Shown in pieces: positions 27,135-36,305 of a DNA stretch of 64,000 bases; position 1 is the first letter of the stretch; each line of letters begins with the position of its first letter. Source of the DNA: Streptomyces olindensis (GTDB lineage: Bacteria; Actinomycetota; Actinomycetes; Streptomycetales; Streptomycetaceae); assembly GCA_000696115.1 (NCBI GenBank), contig JJOH01000019.1, positions 496,001-560,000 on the forward strand, given 5' to 3'. The notes under the pieces are model-generated. The model was not told the DNA's origin. It ran no database searches and saw only the letters and a program-made list of their open reading frames with translations. The translations under genes and the position numbers were made by a program.

Positions 27135-27182
27135 GGACCGTGGTCCGGTTAGGATGCTAGAACATTAAACGGACCCCGGTCC
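27135..27182. promoter_or_regulatory. paired TetR operators GGACC-N2-GGTCC
   Basis: Two palindromes, GGACCGTGGTCC (27135-27146) and GGACCCCGGTCC (27171-27182), 36 bp apart centre to centre. They flank a -10-like stretch TAGGATGCTAGAAC in the divergent region of the TetR and FMN reductase genes. Confidence 0.65.
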
Positions 27183-27235
27183 GGATCGTGACGGCAGTGT
27201 TTCACTGCGGTCTTTTCACATACGTGGGAGTCAGC

Positions 27236-27799
27236 ATGTCTGTTCGTATCCTCGCCCTCGTCGGCAGCCTTCGCGCCGGTTCGCACAACCGCCAGCTCGC
27301 CGAGGCGGCCGTCAAGCTCGCCCCCGAGGGTGCCGAGGTGGACCTGTTCGAGGGCCTGGCCGAGATCCCGTTCTACAACGAGGACATCGACGTGGAGGGC
27401 AGTGTCCCGGCCGCCGCCGCGCGCCTGCGCGAGGCCGCGAACACCGCGGACGGCCTGATCCTGTTCACGCCGGAGTACAACGGCACCATTCCGGCCGTCC
27501 TGAAGAACGCCATCGACTGGCTGTCCCGCCCGTACGGCGCCGGTGCCCTCACGGGCAAGCCGGTCGCGGTGGTCGGCACGGCGTTCGGCCAGTACGGCGG
27601 TGTCTGGGCGCACGACGAGACCCGCAAGTCCGTGGGTGTGGCCGGCGGCAAGGTGCTGGAGGACGTCAAGCTGTCCATCCCCGGCTCGGTCACCCGCTTC
27701 GCCGAGACGCACCCGGCCGACGACGCCGAGGTCGCCGCGCAGCTGACCGAGGTCATCGCCCGCCTGCACGGCGACGTCACGGAGCCGGCCGCGGCCTGA
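27236..27799 (+). CDS. NADPH-dependent FMN reductase
   Basis: 187 residues, flavodoxin-like fold of the FMN_red family. Motifs: LVGSLRAGSHNRQLAEAA (FMN phosphate loop GSLRxxSxNR), TPEYNGTIPAVLKNAIDWLSR (flavin isoalloxazine contacts), VVGTAFGQYGGVWA. It reduces free FMN or quinones with NAD(P)H and could supply reduced flavin to the LLM monooxygenases encoded in the window, although it is not in their operon. Controlled, by position, by the divergent TetR. Confidence 0.9.
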   Translation: MSVRILALVGSLRAGSHNRQLAEAAVKLAPEGAEVDLFEGLAEIPFYNEDIDVEGSVPAAAARLREAANTADGLILFTPEYNGTIPAVLKNAIDWLSRPYGAGALTGKPVAVVGTAFGQYGGVWAHDETRKSVGVAGGKVLEDVKLSIPGSVTRFAETHPADDAEVAAQLTEVIARLHGDVTEPAAA

Positions 27800-27820
27800 C
27801 CCGCATCCGCCCGCCGGCAC

Positions 27821-27855
27821 GGAGGGACCGCAGCCGTCACGGCTCCGGTCCCTCC
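27821..27855. terminator. bidirectional terminator hairpin
   Basis: A long stem: GGAGGGACCG pairs with CGGTCCCTCC, and inside it AGCCGT pairs with ACGGCT across a single C loop. It sits between the convergent FMN reductase and XdhC genes. Confidence 0.8.
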
Positions 27856-27905
27856 GGCATGTCGCCGCCCGGACGCGCGGTGGACCCTCGGACCGGCGCG
27901 GGCCC

Positions 27906-29075
27906 TCAGACAGGCTGGGGAGCAGCGTCCCGCCCGGCACGGTGGATCGGTGCGTCCGAGCCGGTCAGGGGCGTCCCCGTGCCGCCGTACCGGGCCGCGA
28001 TGATCTCCGCCGCGATGGAGACGGCGGTCTCCTCGGGCGTACGGGCGCCCAGGTCGAGGCCGATCGGCGACCTCAGCCGGGCCAGCTCCCGCTCGCTCAC
28101 CCCGGCCTCCCGCAGCCGCCGCTCGCGGTCCTCATGGGTGCGACGGGAGCCCATGGCGCCGACGTACGCGACCGGCAGCCGCAGTGCCTCCGTCAGCAGC
28201 GGCACGTCGAACTTCGCGTCGTGCGTGAGCACGCACAGCACCGTGCGCGCGTCGGTCTCGGTGCTCCGCAGGTAGCGGTCGGGCCAGTCCACGACGATCT
28301 CGTCGGCCTCCGGGAAGCGGGCCCGGGTGGCGAAGACGGGGCGGGCGTCGCACACGGTGACGTGGTGGCCGAGGAACTTGCCCGCCCGCACGAGAGCCGC
28401 CGCGAAGTCGATCGCGCCGAAGACGATCATGCGGGGCGGGGGCACGGCCGACTCGACGAGCAGGGTGAGTCCGCCCGGGCAGTGCGAGCCGTCCTCGGAG
28501 AGCTCGACCGTGCCGGTGCGGCCGCTGTCCAGCAGGGCGCGGGCCTCGGCGACGGCCGTGCGGTCCAGGTCCGGGCCGCCGCCCAGACCGCCCTCGTGCG
28601 AGCCTGTCCCGGTCTCCGTCCGGGAGGACCCCCGTCCCGCCTCGCCCGGGCGGACGAGCAGCGCCCGGCCGAGGAGGCGGGCAGGGCCCCGGACGACCCG
28701 GGCCAGCGCCACCGGCTCACCGCGGGCGGCGGCGGACAGCGCGGCCCCCTCGACCGACCGCCCCGCGCTGTACGGGGTGACCATGACGTCAATGGTTCCG
28801 CCGCAGGTCAGCCCGACCGCGAACGCGTCCTCGTCGCTGTAGCCGAACCGCTCGACGAGCGTCTCGCCGTCCCGGAGCGCCTGGACGCACAGCTCGTACA
28901 CCGCTCCTTCGACGCACCCTCCGGACACCGAGCCGATGGCCGTGCCGTCGGCGGACACCGCCAGCGCGGCACCGGGAGGGCGCGGGGCGCTGCCGCCGAC
29001 GGCGACGACCGTGGCGACCGCGAAGTCCCGGCCCTCCTCGATCCACTCGCGCAGCGGCCCGGCGAGATCAAGCAC
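27906..29075 (-). CDS. xdhC: XdhC-family molybdenum-cofactor insertion protein
   Basis: 389 residues. XdhC proteins bind the molybdenum cofactor, help sulfurate it and hand it to xanthine-dehydrogenase-type enzymes. N-terminal XdhC/CoxI domain: FAVATVVAVGGSAPRPPGAA, GSVSGGCVEGAVYELC. C-terminal Rossmann-like domain: RMIVFGAIDFAAALVRAG and VAYVGAMGSRRTHEDRERRL. A low-complexity, Gly/Glu-rich segment lies between the domains. GTG start, overlapping the large-subunit stop by 8 nt. Last gene of the operon. Confidence 0.9.
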   Translation of the reverse strand: MLDLAGPLREWIEEGRDFAVATVVAVGGSAPRPPGAALAVSADGTAIGSVSGGCVEGAVYELCVQALRDGETLVERFGYSDEDAFAVGLTCGGTIDVMVTPYSAGRSVEGAALSAAARGEPVALARVVRGPARLLGRALLVRPGEAGRGSSRTETGTGSHEGGLGGGPDLDRTAVAEARALLDSGRTGTVELSEDGSHCPGGLTLLVESAVPPPRMIVFGAIDFAAALVRAGKFLGHHVTVCDARPVFATRARFPEADEIVVDWPDRYLRSTETDARTVLCVLTHDAKFDVPLLTEALRLPVAYVGAMGSRRTHEDRERRLREAGVSERELARLRSPIGLDLGARTPEETAVSIAAEIIAARYGGTGTPLTGSDAPIHRAGRDAAPQPV

Positions 29076-31182
29076 GGCCGCCCGCCAGCAGCACGCGGTC
29101 GGGCCGGATCGGCAGGTTCCGGTGGCGTACGCCGGTCGCGTGCCACACGGCGTTGGCGACCGCCGCCGCGGCCCCCACGATGCCGACCTCGCCGATGCCC
29201 TTGATGCCGACCGGGTCGTCCGGGTCGGGGTCGTCGACCCAGTCGGCCTCGATGTGCGGAACGTCGGCGTGCGCGGCGACGTGGTAGCCCGCGAGGTCGG
29301 CGCCGTAGACGCCGCCGCTCGCCCGGTCCCGGACGGCTTCCTCGTGCAGGGCCATGGACAGGCCCCACACCATGCCGCCGACGAGCTGGTTGCGGGCGGT
29401 CAGGGGGTTGACGATCCGGCCGGCCGCGAAGACGCCCAGCATGCGGCGCACGCGGACCTCGCCGGTGGTGGGGTCGACGGCGACCTCGGCGAACTGCGCA
29501 CCGTAGGAGTGCCGTTCCTTCTGGGCGAGGGCGCCGACGGCCTCGGCCGTGTTCGACCGTACGGTGACGCCCTCCGGCGGGATGTCGGCGCCCGGCACCA
29601 GGCTCCCGCGCAGTTCCTCGGCGGCGGTCCGGACGGCCCAGCTCCAGGAACGGGTGCCCGTCGAGCCGCCGGCGATCATCGCGGGGCCGAGGTCGCTGTC
29701 CCCGATCCGCACCCGCACCCGGTCCGCCGGGACGTCCAGGGCGTCGGCGGCGACCAGGGTGAGCGCGGTCCGGGCGCCGGTGCCGATGTCGGCGGCGTTG
29801 ATCCCGACCGTGAAGGTGCCGTCCGCCTCCGCGGTCACGGCGGCCGTGGACGGCATGGCCATCACGGGGAAGGAGGCGGCCGCGGTGCCCGTGCCGAGCA
29901 GCCACCGCCCCTCCCGGCGTACGCCCGGCCGCGGGTCCCGCTCCGCCCAGCCGAACCTGCGGGCGCCTTCCCGGAAGCAGGCGATCAGGTTGCGGCTGCC
30001 GAACGGCAGCCCGGACACGGGACCCACCTCGGGCTCGTTGCGCAGCCGCAGCTCGATCGGGTCGACACCGCACCGCTCCGCCAGCTCGTCGAGCGCCGAC
30101 TCCAGCGCGAACGAGCCGGGGGCCTCGCCCGGGGCGCGCATCCACGTCGGGGTGGGCACGTCGAGCCGCACGACCCGGCTGGCCGTGTGGTGGGCGTCGG
30201 CGGCGTACATCGCCCGGCCGGCCGCGGCGCTCGGCTCGACGAAGTCGTGCACGGCCGAGGTCTGGCTCAGGGACCGGTGCTCCAGCGCGCGCAGCCGCCC
30301 GTCCGCGTCGGCGCCGAGCCGGACCCGCTGGGCGGTGGGGCTGCGGTACCCGGCGAGTGAGAACATCTGCCTGCGGGTCATGACGACCCTGACCGGGCGC
30401 TGCAGGAGGGTCGCGGCCATCACGGCGGCCACCTGGTGCGCCCGCACGCCCTTGCTGCCGAAGCCGCCGCCGACGTGCTCGGAGCGCACGCGCACGGAGG
30501 CCGGGTCGAGGGAGAAGAGGTTCGCGAGCTCCCCGGCGACCCAGCTGGTGCCCTGGTTGGAGTCGACGACCTCCAGCCGGCCGCCCTCCCAGCGGGCCGT
30601 CGCCGCGTGCGGCTCCATCGGGTTGTGGTACTCCTCCGGCGTGGTGTACTCGGCGTCCACCACGACCGCCGACTCCGCGAGCCGGTCCGCCAGGTCCCCC
30701 TTCTCGACCACGGCCGGCGCGTGCCCGTCGAGCGCGTGCGCCTCGGACTCGCGCCCGGCGGAGAACGCGATGTCGTGCGGCTCCCGGTCGTAGTGCACGA
30801 CGAGGGTCTCGGCGGCCTCCCGGGCCTGCTCGGACGTCTCGGCGACGACGAGTGCCACCGGCCAGCCCAGGTGGGGCACCCGGTCGTGCTGGAAGAGGGC
30901 GACGGTCGGGTCCGGCGGGACACCCAGCAGGCCGATGTAGTCGCTGTCGACGCGCGGGGCGTTGTGGTGGTGCAGCACGGTGAGGACGCCCGGCATCTCG
31001 AGGACGGCCTCGGCGTCGACGGCCCGGACGCGGCCCCGGGCGACGGTGGACAGCACCAGCCAGCCGTGGGCGAGTTCGGCGAAGGGGATCTCGGCGGCGT
31101 AGCGGGCGGCTCCGGTGACCTTGTCCAGGCCCTCGACGCGGGTGTGCGCGGTGCCGACGGCTCCCCTGGTGGCGGTGGTCAT
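29068..31182 (-). CDS. xanthine-dehydrogenase-type molybdopterin-binding subunit
   Basis: 704 residues. Catalytic subunit of a three-subunit molybdenum hydroxylase. VEGLDKVTGAARYAAEI begins the hammerhead domain, and GGGFGSKGVRAHQVAAVMAA, ATARWEGGRLEVV and GIKGIGEVGIVGAAAAVANA (active-site Glu in GIGEVG) are visible. This subgroup (YagR-like) includes aldehyde oxidoreductases as well as purine hydroxylases, so the substrate is open. The ATG overlaps the FAD-subunit stop (ATGA). Confidence 0.9.
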   Translation of the reverse strand: MTTATRGAVGTAHTRVEGLDKVTGAARYAAEIPFAELAHGWLVLSTVARGRVRAVDAEAVLEMPGVLTVLHHHNAPRVDSDYIGLLGVPPDPTVALFQHDRVPHLGWPVALVVAETSEQAREAAETLVVHYDREPHDIAFSAGRESEAHALDGHAPAVVEKGDLADRLAESAVVVDAEYTTPEEYHNPMEPHAATARWEGGRLEVVDSNQGTSWVAGELANLFSLDPASVRVRSEHVGGGFGSKGVRAHQVAAVMAATLLQRPVRVVMTRRQMFSLAGYRSPTAQRVRLGADADGRLRALEHRSLSQTSAVHDFVEPSAAAGRAMYAADAHHTASRVVRLDVPTPTWMRAPGEAPGSFALESALDELAERCGVDPIELRLRNEPEVGPVSGLPFGSRNLIACFREGARRFGWAERDPRPGVRREGRWLLGTGTAAASFPVMAMPSTAAVTAEADGTFTVGINAADIGTGARTALTLVAADALDVPADRVRVRIGDSDLGPAMIAGGSTGTRSWSWAVRTAAEELRGSLVPGADIPPEGVTVRSNTAEAVGALAQKERHSYGAQFAEVAVDPTTGEVRVRRMLGVFAAGRIVNPLTARNQLVGGMVWGLSMALHEEAVRDRASGGVYGADLAGYHVAAHADVPHIEADWVDDPDPDDPVGIKGIGEVGIVGAAAAVANAVWHATGVRHRNLPIRPDRVLLAGGRA

Positions 31183-32171
31183 CGGGTGGCCTCCTCGGCG
31201 AGTTCGCTGAGCACGGCGACGACGAGGTTGCGCATCAGGGTCACCTTGTATCCGTTGTGGGGCAGCGGTTTCGCCCGGGCCAGTTCGGCGTCCGCGGCGG
31301 CCGCGAAGGTCTCGGCGTCGGCCGGGGCGCCGGTCAGGACGCGTTCGGCCGCCCGGGCCCGCCAGGGCCGGGAGGCGACCGCCCCGAAGGCCAGGCGCAC
31401 CTCGCGCACGCGGCCGTCGTGGACGTCGAGCGCGGCGGCGATCGAGCCGATGGCGAAGGCGTACGAGGCCCGCTCGCGGACCTTGCGGTAGCGGGAGACG
31501 GCGGCCACCGGGGCGGGCGGCAGGGTGACGCCGGTGATCAGCGCACCCGGCGGCAGGACGGTCTCCAGGTGTGGGGTCTCCCCCACCGGCAGATAGAAGT
31601 CGGCGAGCGGCACCTCGCCCGGGCCGTCCGCCGTCTCGTACGCCACGACCGCGTCGAAGGCGGCCAGCGCCACGCCCATGTCGGAGGGGTGGGTCGCCAC
31701 GCAGTGGTCGGAGGCGCCGAGGACGGCGTGGTTGTGGTGCTCGCCCTCGACGGCGGGGCAACCGCTGCCCGGGACGCGCTTGTTGCAGGGCGAGGTGACG
31801 TCCGCGAAGTAGCCGCAGCGGGTGCGCTGAAGCAGGTTGCCGCCGACGGTGGCCATGTTGCGCAGCTGCCCGGAGGCGCCGGCCAGCACGGCCTGCGCCA
31901 GTGCCGGGTAGCGGCGGCGCACCTCGGGGTGGGCGGCCAGGTCGCTGTTGGTGACGGTGGCGCCGATGCGCAGACCGCCGTCCGGGGTGGACTCGACACG
32001 GTTCAGGGGCAGTTCGCGCACGTCGACGAGGAGGGCGGGCCGCTCGACGCCGGTCTTCATCAGGTCGACCAGGTTGGTGCCGCCGCCCAGGAAGCGCGCG
32101 TCCGGGTCGCCGTCGAGCAGCGCGACGGCGCCGGAGACGTCGTACGCCCGCTGGTAGCCGAACTCCCTCAT
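31179..32171 (-). CDS. molybdenum hydroxylase FAD-binding subunit
   Basis: 330 residues. Passes electrons from the iron-sulfur subunit to the final acceptor. FAD-binding motif FLGGGTNLVDLMKTGVERP, then GASGQLRNMATVGGNLLQRT with CGYFADVTSPCNKRVPGSGC. The Cys-rich loop is like that of YagS, which holds an extra 4Fe-4S cluster. This supports a YagTSR-type aldehyde oxidoreductase over a classic xanthine dehydrogenase. 4-bp overlaps join it to both neighbours. Confidence 0.9.
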   Translation of the reverse strand: MREFGYQRAYDVSGAVALLDGDPDARFLGGGTNLVDLMKTGVERPALLVDVRELPLNRVESTPDGGLRIGATVTNSDLAAHPEVRRRYPALAQAVLAGASGQLRNMATVGGNLLQRTRCGYFADVTSPCNKRVPGSGCPAVEGEHHNHAVLGASDHCVATHPSDMGVALAAFDAVVAYETADGPGEVPLADFYLPVGETPHLETVLPPGALITGVTLPPAPVAAVSRYRKVRERASYAFAIGSIAAALDVHDGRVREVRLAFGAVASRPWRARAAERVLTGAPADAETFAAAADAELARAKPLPHNGYKVTLMRNLVVAVLSELAEEATR

Positions 32172-32710
32172 GCCGCGGCCTCCTTGGCCTCGGCGGCCCG
32201 GGCCACGGCCTGGACGATCGAGACGTAGGCGCCGCAGCGGCACAGGTTGCCGCTCATCCGCTCGCGTATCTCCTCGGGGGTCAGCGGGGGTGGCCCGGCC
32301 TCGGGCCGTACGTCACCGGTGGCGGCGCTCGGCCACCCGGCCGCGTGCTCCTCGAGCACGGCGATGGCCGAACAGATCTGGCCCGGCGTGCAGTAACCGC
32401 ACTGGTAACCGTCCAGGTCGAGGAACGCCTGCTGCACCGGGTGGAGTTCTCCGCCCTCGGCCACGCCCTCGATGGTGGTGATCTCGCGGCCTTCGGCCGC
32501 CACCGCCAGTTGCAGGCACGACACGCTCCGGCGGCCGTCGACCAGGACCGTGCACGCGCCGCACTGCCCCTGGTCACAGCCTTTCTTGGTGCCGGTCATG
32601 TCCAGTCGCTCGCGCAGGGCGTCGAGCAGGGTGGTGCGGTGGTCGACGGTCAGCGTGTACTTCTCGCCGTTGACGGACAGGGTGAGGTCGCTGGACGTCG
32701 ATGGGGGCAT
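32168..32710 (-). CDS. molybdenum hydroxylase 2Fe-2S subunit
   Basis: 180 residues; ATG with AAGG 6 nt upstream. The plant-ferredoxin-like cluster is ligated by Cys in KKGCDQGQCGACTVLVDGRR plus a later SC, and the second cluster by CGYCTPGQICSA and GNLCRCGAYVSI. First gene of the four-gene operon (2Fe-2S, FAD, Moco, XdhC). Its promoter region is shared with a divergent TetR gene and holds two matching operators. Confidence 0.93.
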   Translation of the reverse strand: MPPSTSSDLTLSVNGEKYTLTVDHRTTLLDALRERLDMTGTKKGCDQGQCGACTVLVDGRRSVSCLQLAVAAEGREITTIEGVAEGGELHPVQQAFLDLDGYQCGYCTPGQICSAIAVLEEHAAGWPSAATGDVRPEAGPPPLTPEEIRERMSGNLCRCGAYVSIVQAVARAAEAKEAAA

Positions 32711-32857
32711 GGAAGCCTTCTCTCTCACATCGCAAGGTCGGGAGGCGGGACGTGCCGCTGGCGGGGCCGGTCCGCAACCGGGCAGGATGCGGGGCGGGCC
32801 GGGCACGGCCCGCGAGGGCTGTCCGCGTGGACGGCATGCCGATACGATGGAACAATC

Positions 32858-32901
32858 GGACAGTTGTCCGCTTACCCGGAAAACGTAATGGACGATTGTC
32901 C
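32858..32901. promoter_or_regulatory. paired TetR operators GGAC-N4-GTCCGCTTA
   Basis: GGACAGTTGTCCGCTTA begins at 32858 and GGACGATTGTCCGCTTA at 32890. Both contain a GGAC-N4-GTCC palindrome and the same right flank, 32 bp apart, in the divergent region between the molybdenum hydroxylase operon and the TetR gene at 32946. Confidence 0.7.
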
Positions 32902-32945
32902 GCTTAACAAGAGCCGAGTTTCGGCCACGACCGCGAGGAGGGCGC

Positions 32946-33524
32946 GTGCCGCAGAAGAAGGACGCTCCCCTGCGCTCGGACGCGCAGCGCAACCGCGAGC
33001 GCATCCTGGAGGTGGCCGTGGTCGAACTGACGCATGCGGCGGACGCTCCGCTGAGCGCGATCGCCAAGAAGGCGGGCGTCGGGCAGGGCACGTTCTACCG
33101 CCACTTCCCCAGCCGTGAGGCACTCGTGATGGAGATCTACCGTCATGAGATGCGGCAGGTCGCCGAATCGGCGGCACCCCTGCTGGAGAGCCGGGAACCC
33201 GACCGGGCGCTGCGCGAATGGATGGACCGCCTGGCCCGGTTCGCCATGACCAAGGCCGGCCTCGCCGACGCGATCCGCCAGGCCACCAGCGCGCCCGGGA
33301 AGCCGGAGAAACCGGCACACGCCCCGGTGACCGAGGCGGCCGAACTCCTGCTCCGCGCCGCCGAGCGGGCCGGCACCATCCGCCCGGGGATCACCGCGGA
33401 GGACCTCTTCCTCGCCATCGGCGGCCTCTGGACGATCGACCCGCGCGGCGACTGGCAGCCACGCGCCACCCGACTGCTGGACCTGGTCATGGACGCCCTG
33501 CGCGTGGGGGCACCGGGGAGGTGA
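32946..33524 (+). CDS. TetR/AcrR-family regulator of the molybdenum hydroxylase operon
   Basis: 192 residues, GTG start. HTH: RNRERILEVAVVELTHAADA, PLSAIAKKAGVGQGTFYRHF PSREALV. Helical ligand domain to the end. Divergent from the operon across two operator copies, one of which lies about 45 nt from its own start, so it probably represses itself and the operon. The inducer may be the enzyme's aldehyde or heteroaromatic substrate; this is inference. Confidence 0.88.
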   Translation: MPQKKDAPLRSDAQRNRERILEVAVVELTHAADAPLSAIAKKAGVGQGTFYRHFPSREALVMEIYRHEMRQVAESAAPLLESREPDRALREWMDRLARFAMTKAGLADAIRQATSAPGKPEKPAHAPVTEAAELLLRAAERAGTIRPGITAEDLFLAIGGLWTIDPRGDWQPRATRLLDLVMDALRVGAPGR

Positions 33525-33659
33525 ACGCCGGTCCGCGCGCCGGGCGTCCCGCGCGGACGGTGACGGGCGTCCAGCGCGGACGGTGAACCGGCGCCCCGGG
33601 CGCGGAGCGCCCCGCGCGGTGGGCTGCCCGTTGCTACGCCATGCTGGGCGGGTCGCTGT

Positions 33660-34565
33660 TCAGGCGACGGCTGTGGGTGCCAGGTCCCGTAGTTCGTCGA
33701 GCGCCGCCGCTACCGCCGGGCGGGCGTGGCCGCCGCCGCGCGTGCAGGTCAGGAGCTTGCGGTGGGGGTTGCCGGTGCAGCGGACGCGGACGATCGGCAG
33801 GTGCGGGGTCAGGTGGGCCAGGCGCGGGACGAGGGCGACGCCGAGCCGGTGGGCGACCAGGTGCGCGGCGACGTTCCAGTCCAGCGCGTGGTGGACGACA
33901 TCGGGGGTGAATCCGGCCGCGCCGCAGGCGGACAGCACGTGCGGGCGGCAGGGGCTCTCCTCCACCGGCGCGATCCACGGCTCGCACGCGGCCTCCGCGA
34001 GGTCGACCCGGGCACGCCCGGCGAGCCCGTGCTCCTCGTGCACGACCAGGTCGAACGGGTCGTCCAGCAACGGCCGCTGGTCGAACCGCGCGTCGCTCTG
34101 CGGCGGGTTGTGCGGGGTGGACTCGACGATCGCCAGGTCGGTGACGCCCTCGAAGAGGAGGTCGAAGCTCTCCGGAACGCCCGCCTCCGTGATCCGTACG
34201 GACAGCCGCGGATGCCGCTCCCCCAGCCGGGCCGCCATCGGCGCCAGCAGCACCGACACGGCCACCGGGAAGCCCGTCACCCGCAGCACCCCGGAGGGCG
34301 CACCGTGGTCGGCCCGCAGGTCGAGCTCGGCCTGGTCCCAGCGGGCCTGGATGGCGTCGGCGTGCGCCAGCAGGCTCTCGGCGGCGGGGGTGAGGCGGAC
34401 CCCGCGGCCCTGCGGCTCCAGCAGGTCGACGTCCAGGTCCCGGGCGAGCTGCCGGATCTGCTGGGAGGCGGCGGACGGGGTGAAGTGCAGGGCCCGGGCG
34501 GCCGCGGTGACCGTGCCGTAGTGGGCGACCGCCCTGAGGACGTGCAGTCGGCGCAGGTCAATCAT
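33660..34565 (-). CDS. LysR-family transcriptional regulator
   Basis: 301 residues. N-terminal HTH: RLHVLRAVAHYGTVTAAARA LHFTPSAASQQIRQLARDL, then the LysR effector domain (VLRVTGFPVAVSVLLAPMA). A stretch reading DVVHHALDWNVAAHLVAHRL before GVALVPRLA fits the common Streptomyces type. Divergent from the small zinc-ribbon gene at 34681, which may be a target. The 135 nt between this gene and the convergent TetR gene contain two copies of GCGCGGACGGTGA but no gene. Confidence 0.87.
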   Translation of the reverse strand: MIDLRRLHVLRAVAHYGTVTAAARALHFTPSAASQQIRQLARDLDVDLLEPQGRGVRLTPAAESLLAHADAIQARWDQAELDLRADHGAPSGVLRVTGFPVAVSVLLAPMAARLGERHPRLSVRITEAGVPESFDLLFEGVTDLAIVESTPHNPPQSDARFDQRPLLDDPFDLVVHEEHGLAGRARVDLAEAACEPWIAPVEESPCRPHVLSACGAAGFTPDVVHHALDWNVAAHLVAHRLGVALVPRLAHLTPHLPIVRVRCTGNPHRKLLTCTRGGGHARPAVAAALDELRDLAPTAVA

Positions 34566-34680
34566 GAAGGCTACGCTTCACAATGCCGTCCACAAAGTCA
34601 ACCTGGACGTGTACAGAGACCTCGACGCACCCTGGCTGTGTCGCGACGGTCAACCAGCCACGACGTACGAGGAGTCATCC

Positions 34681-34896
34681 ATGAACAGCACCGACGCCAC
34701 GGCCTGCCCGCACTGCGGTTGGCCGGACGGGGGCGAGCCGTTCCAGGTGCTGTCCCGGCACACCACCGCGACGGGCCGCACGGAGTGGACGCGCTGCGGA
34801 TGCGGCTCACTGCAGGTCCGGGTCGTCGACGGGGCCGGGACGCGCATCGTCACGCGCAGCAGGCCGGCGGCCGGGGCGGGCGCGGTGAGCCGCTGA
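34681..34896 (+). CDS. small zinc-ribbon-like protein
   Basis: 71 residues, ATG with GAGGAG upstream. CPHCGWPDGGEP and later TRCGCGSLQVR give two CxxC-like pairs (CPHC and CGC) that could bind one zinc ion. The tail is Arg/Ala-rich. No signal peptide. Divergent from the LysR gene. It resembles small actinobacterial proteins of unknown function. Confidence 0.7.
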   Translation: MNSTDATACPHCGWPDGGEPFQVLSRHTTATGRTEWTRCGCGSLQVRVVDGAGTRIVTRSRPAAGAGAVSR

Positions 34897-35197
34897 CCGG
34901 TCGGGCACCGTTCGGGCGCCGTTCGGGCACCGCGTGCCTTGGTCCGGAGGCGGGGCTCGGAGGCGTGCGAACCACCGCGTACGTCGTCTGCGCGGGGGCT
35001 GTGCGCGTTGCTGGGCGTATCTTGAGCGCCCGCGGGTCGTGGACGGGCCGTTCCGGCCCTGGCCCAGGCCCTGGCCTCCAGTGGAGCACCACCCGCCGAA
35101 CGGCGGGCAGGTTCCGCCGCACGGCGGCGTCCGCCGCCGGGGCCGGCGGGCCGACCATGGCTGCCCGAGCCGCCGCGACCCCGCGTGAGGAGACGTC
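34897..35197. other. 301-bp intergenic stretch without a gene
   Basis: Contains short direct repeats of CGTTCGGGC(A/G)CCG just after 34896 and several CCGCCG/CGGCGG stretches before the hydrolase start. No RNA gene or strong promoter was recognised; a weak TTGCTG...TATCTT lies near 35012-35030. Confidence 0.4.
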
Positions 35198-36184
35198 ATG
35201 ACGCACGTACCGCCCCCGTTCGACCCCGAACTCGCCGGTGCCCTGGAGCTGATCAAGGAGATGATCCGGCCGGAGCTCGCGCCGGACGAGATCGCCGAGG
35301 TGCGCCAGGGCCCGGCCATCCAGATGCTGGCCGAGCTGGATCTGACGATGGGCGGCACGTTCGAGGTGGAGGACCGGCAGGTGCCGGGGCCGGAGGGCGA
35401 GCCGGACATCTCCCTGCTGATCTGCCGCCCGGCGGCTGCGGCGGCCTCCGGACCGCGGCCCGTGATCTACCACGTGCACGGCGGCGGCATGGTCATCGGG
35501 AACAACCGGGTCGGCGTCGAGGGCGCCCTGGCGTGGGCGCAGGCGCTGGACGCGGTGGTGGTGTCCGTCGAGTACCGGCTCGCGCCGGAGCATCCGTATC
35601 CGGCGCCGATCGAGGACGTGTACGCCGGGCTGCTGTGGACGGCGGACCACGCCGCCGAGCTCGACGGCGACCCCGAGCGGATCGTCCTCGCGGGCGCCAG
35701 CGCGGGGGGCGGGCTGTGCGCGGCCCTGGCGCTGCTCAGCCGGGACCGCAAGGGGCCGCAGCCGATCGGGCAGGTGCTGTTGTGCCCGATGCTCGACGAC
35801 CGCAACGACACTCCGTCGACGTACCAGATGGCGGGTCTCGGGGTGTGGGACCGCACCGCCAACGAGACCGGCTGGACCGCGCTGCTGGGTGAGCGGCGCG
35901 GCGGGCCCGACGTGCCGGCGTACGCGGCACCGGCCCGGGCCGAGGACCTGTCCGGGCTGCCTCCGGCCTTCCTCGACGTCGGCTCCGCGGAGACCTTCCG
36001 CGACGAGGTCGTCGCCTACGCCTCGCGCATCTGGCAGGCGGGCGGCGTGGCCGAACTGCACGTGTGGCCCGGCGGCTTCCACGGCTTCGACGGTTTCGCC
36101 CCGCAGGCGGCGCTGTCCCAGGCGGCGCGGGCGGCGCAGCTGGACTGGCTGCGGAGGCTGCTGGCCGTGTCACGCCCGGGGTGA
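35198..36184 (+). CDS. alpha/beta hydrolase (hormone-sensitive-lipase family)
   Basis: 328 residues. The oxyanion-hole motif is HGGG (94-97), the nucleophile elbow is GASAG (Ser168), and YRLAPEHPYPAPIED is the classic HSL-family signature. The catalytic acid lies near DVGSAETFRDE and the His in WPGGFHGFDGF. Hydrolyses short-chain esters; physiological substrate unknown. No signal peptide, so cytosolic. ATG preceded by GTGAGGAG. Confidence 0.9.
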   Translation: MTHVPPPFDPELAGALELIKEMIRPELAPDEIAEVRQGPAIQMLAELDLTMGGTFEVEDRQVPGPEGEPDISLLICRPAAAAASGPRPVIYHVHGGGMVIGNNRVGVEGALAWAQALDAVVVSVEYRLAPEHPYPAPIEDVYAGLLWTADHAAELDGDPERIVLAGASAGGGLCAALALLSRDRKGPQPIGQVLLCPMLDDRNDTPSTYQMAGLGVWDRTANETGWTALLGERRGGPDVPAYAAPARAEDLSGLPPAFLDVGSAETFRDEVVAYASRIWQAGGVAELHVWPGGFHGFDGFAPQAALSQAARAAQLDWLRRLLAVSRPG

Positions 36185-36305
36185 GCGGGGGCGGGGCCCG
36201 CGAGGGGAGCGGAGGGCGCCAACGGGAAGCGGCCTGTGGCCTCCCACCGCCTCCTCGTCGCGCACGAGCGGTTCGTACCGCGCCCGCATGCCGCACCATG
36301 GGCCT

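Noticed and set aside
33525..33659. Small RNA or CRISPR-like repeat in the GC-rich spacer
   Set aside because: Two imperfect copies of GCGCGGACGGTGA without regular spacing or promoter; simple GC-rich repetition is enough.
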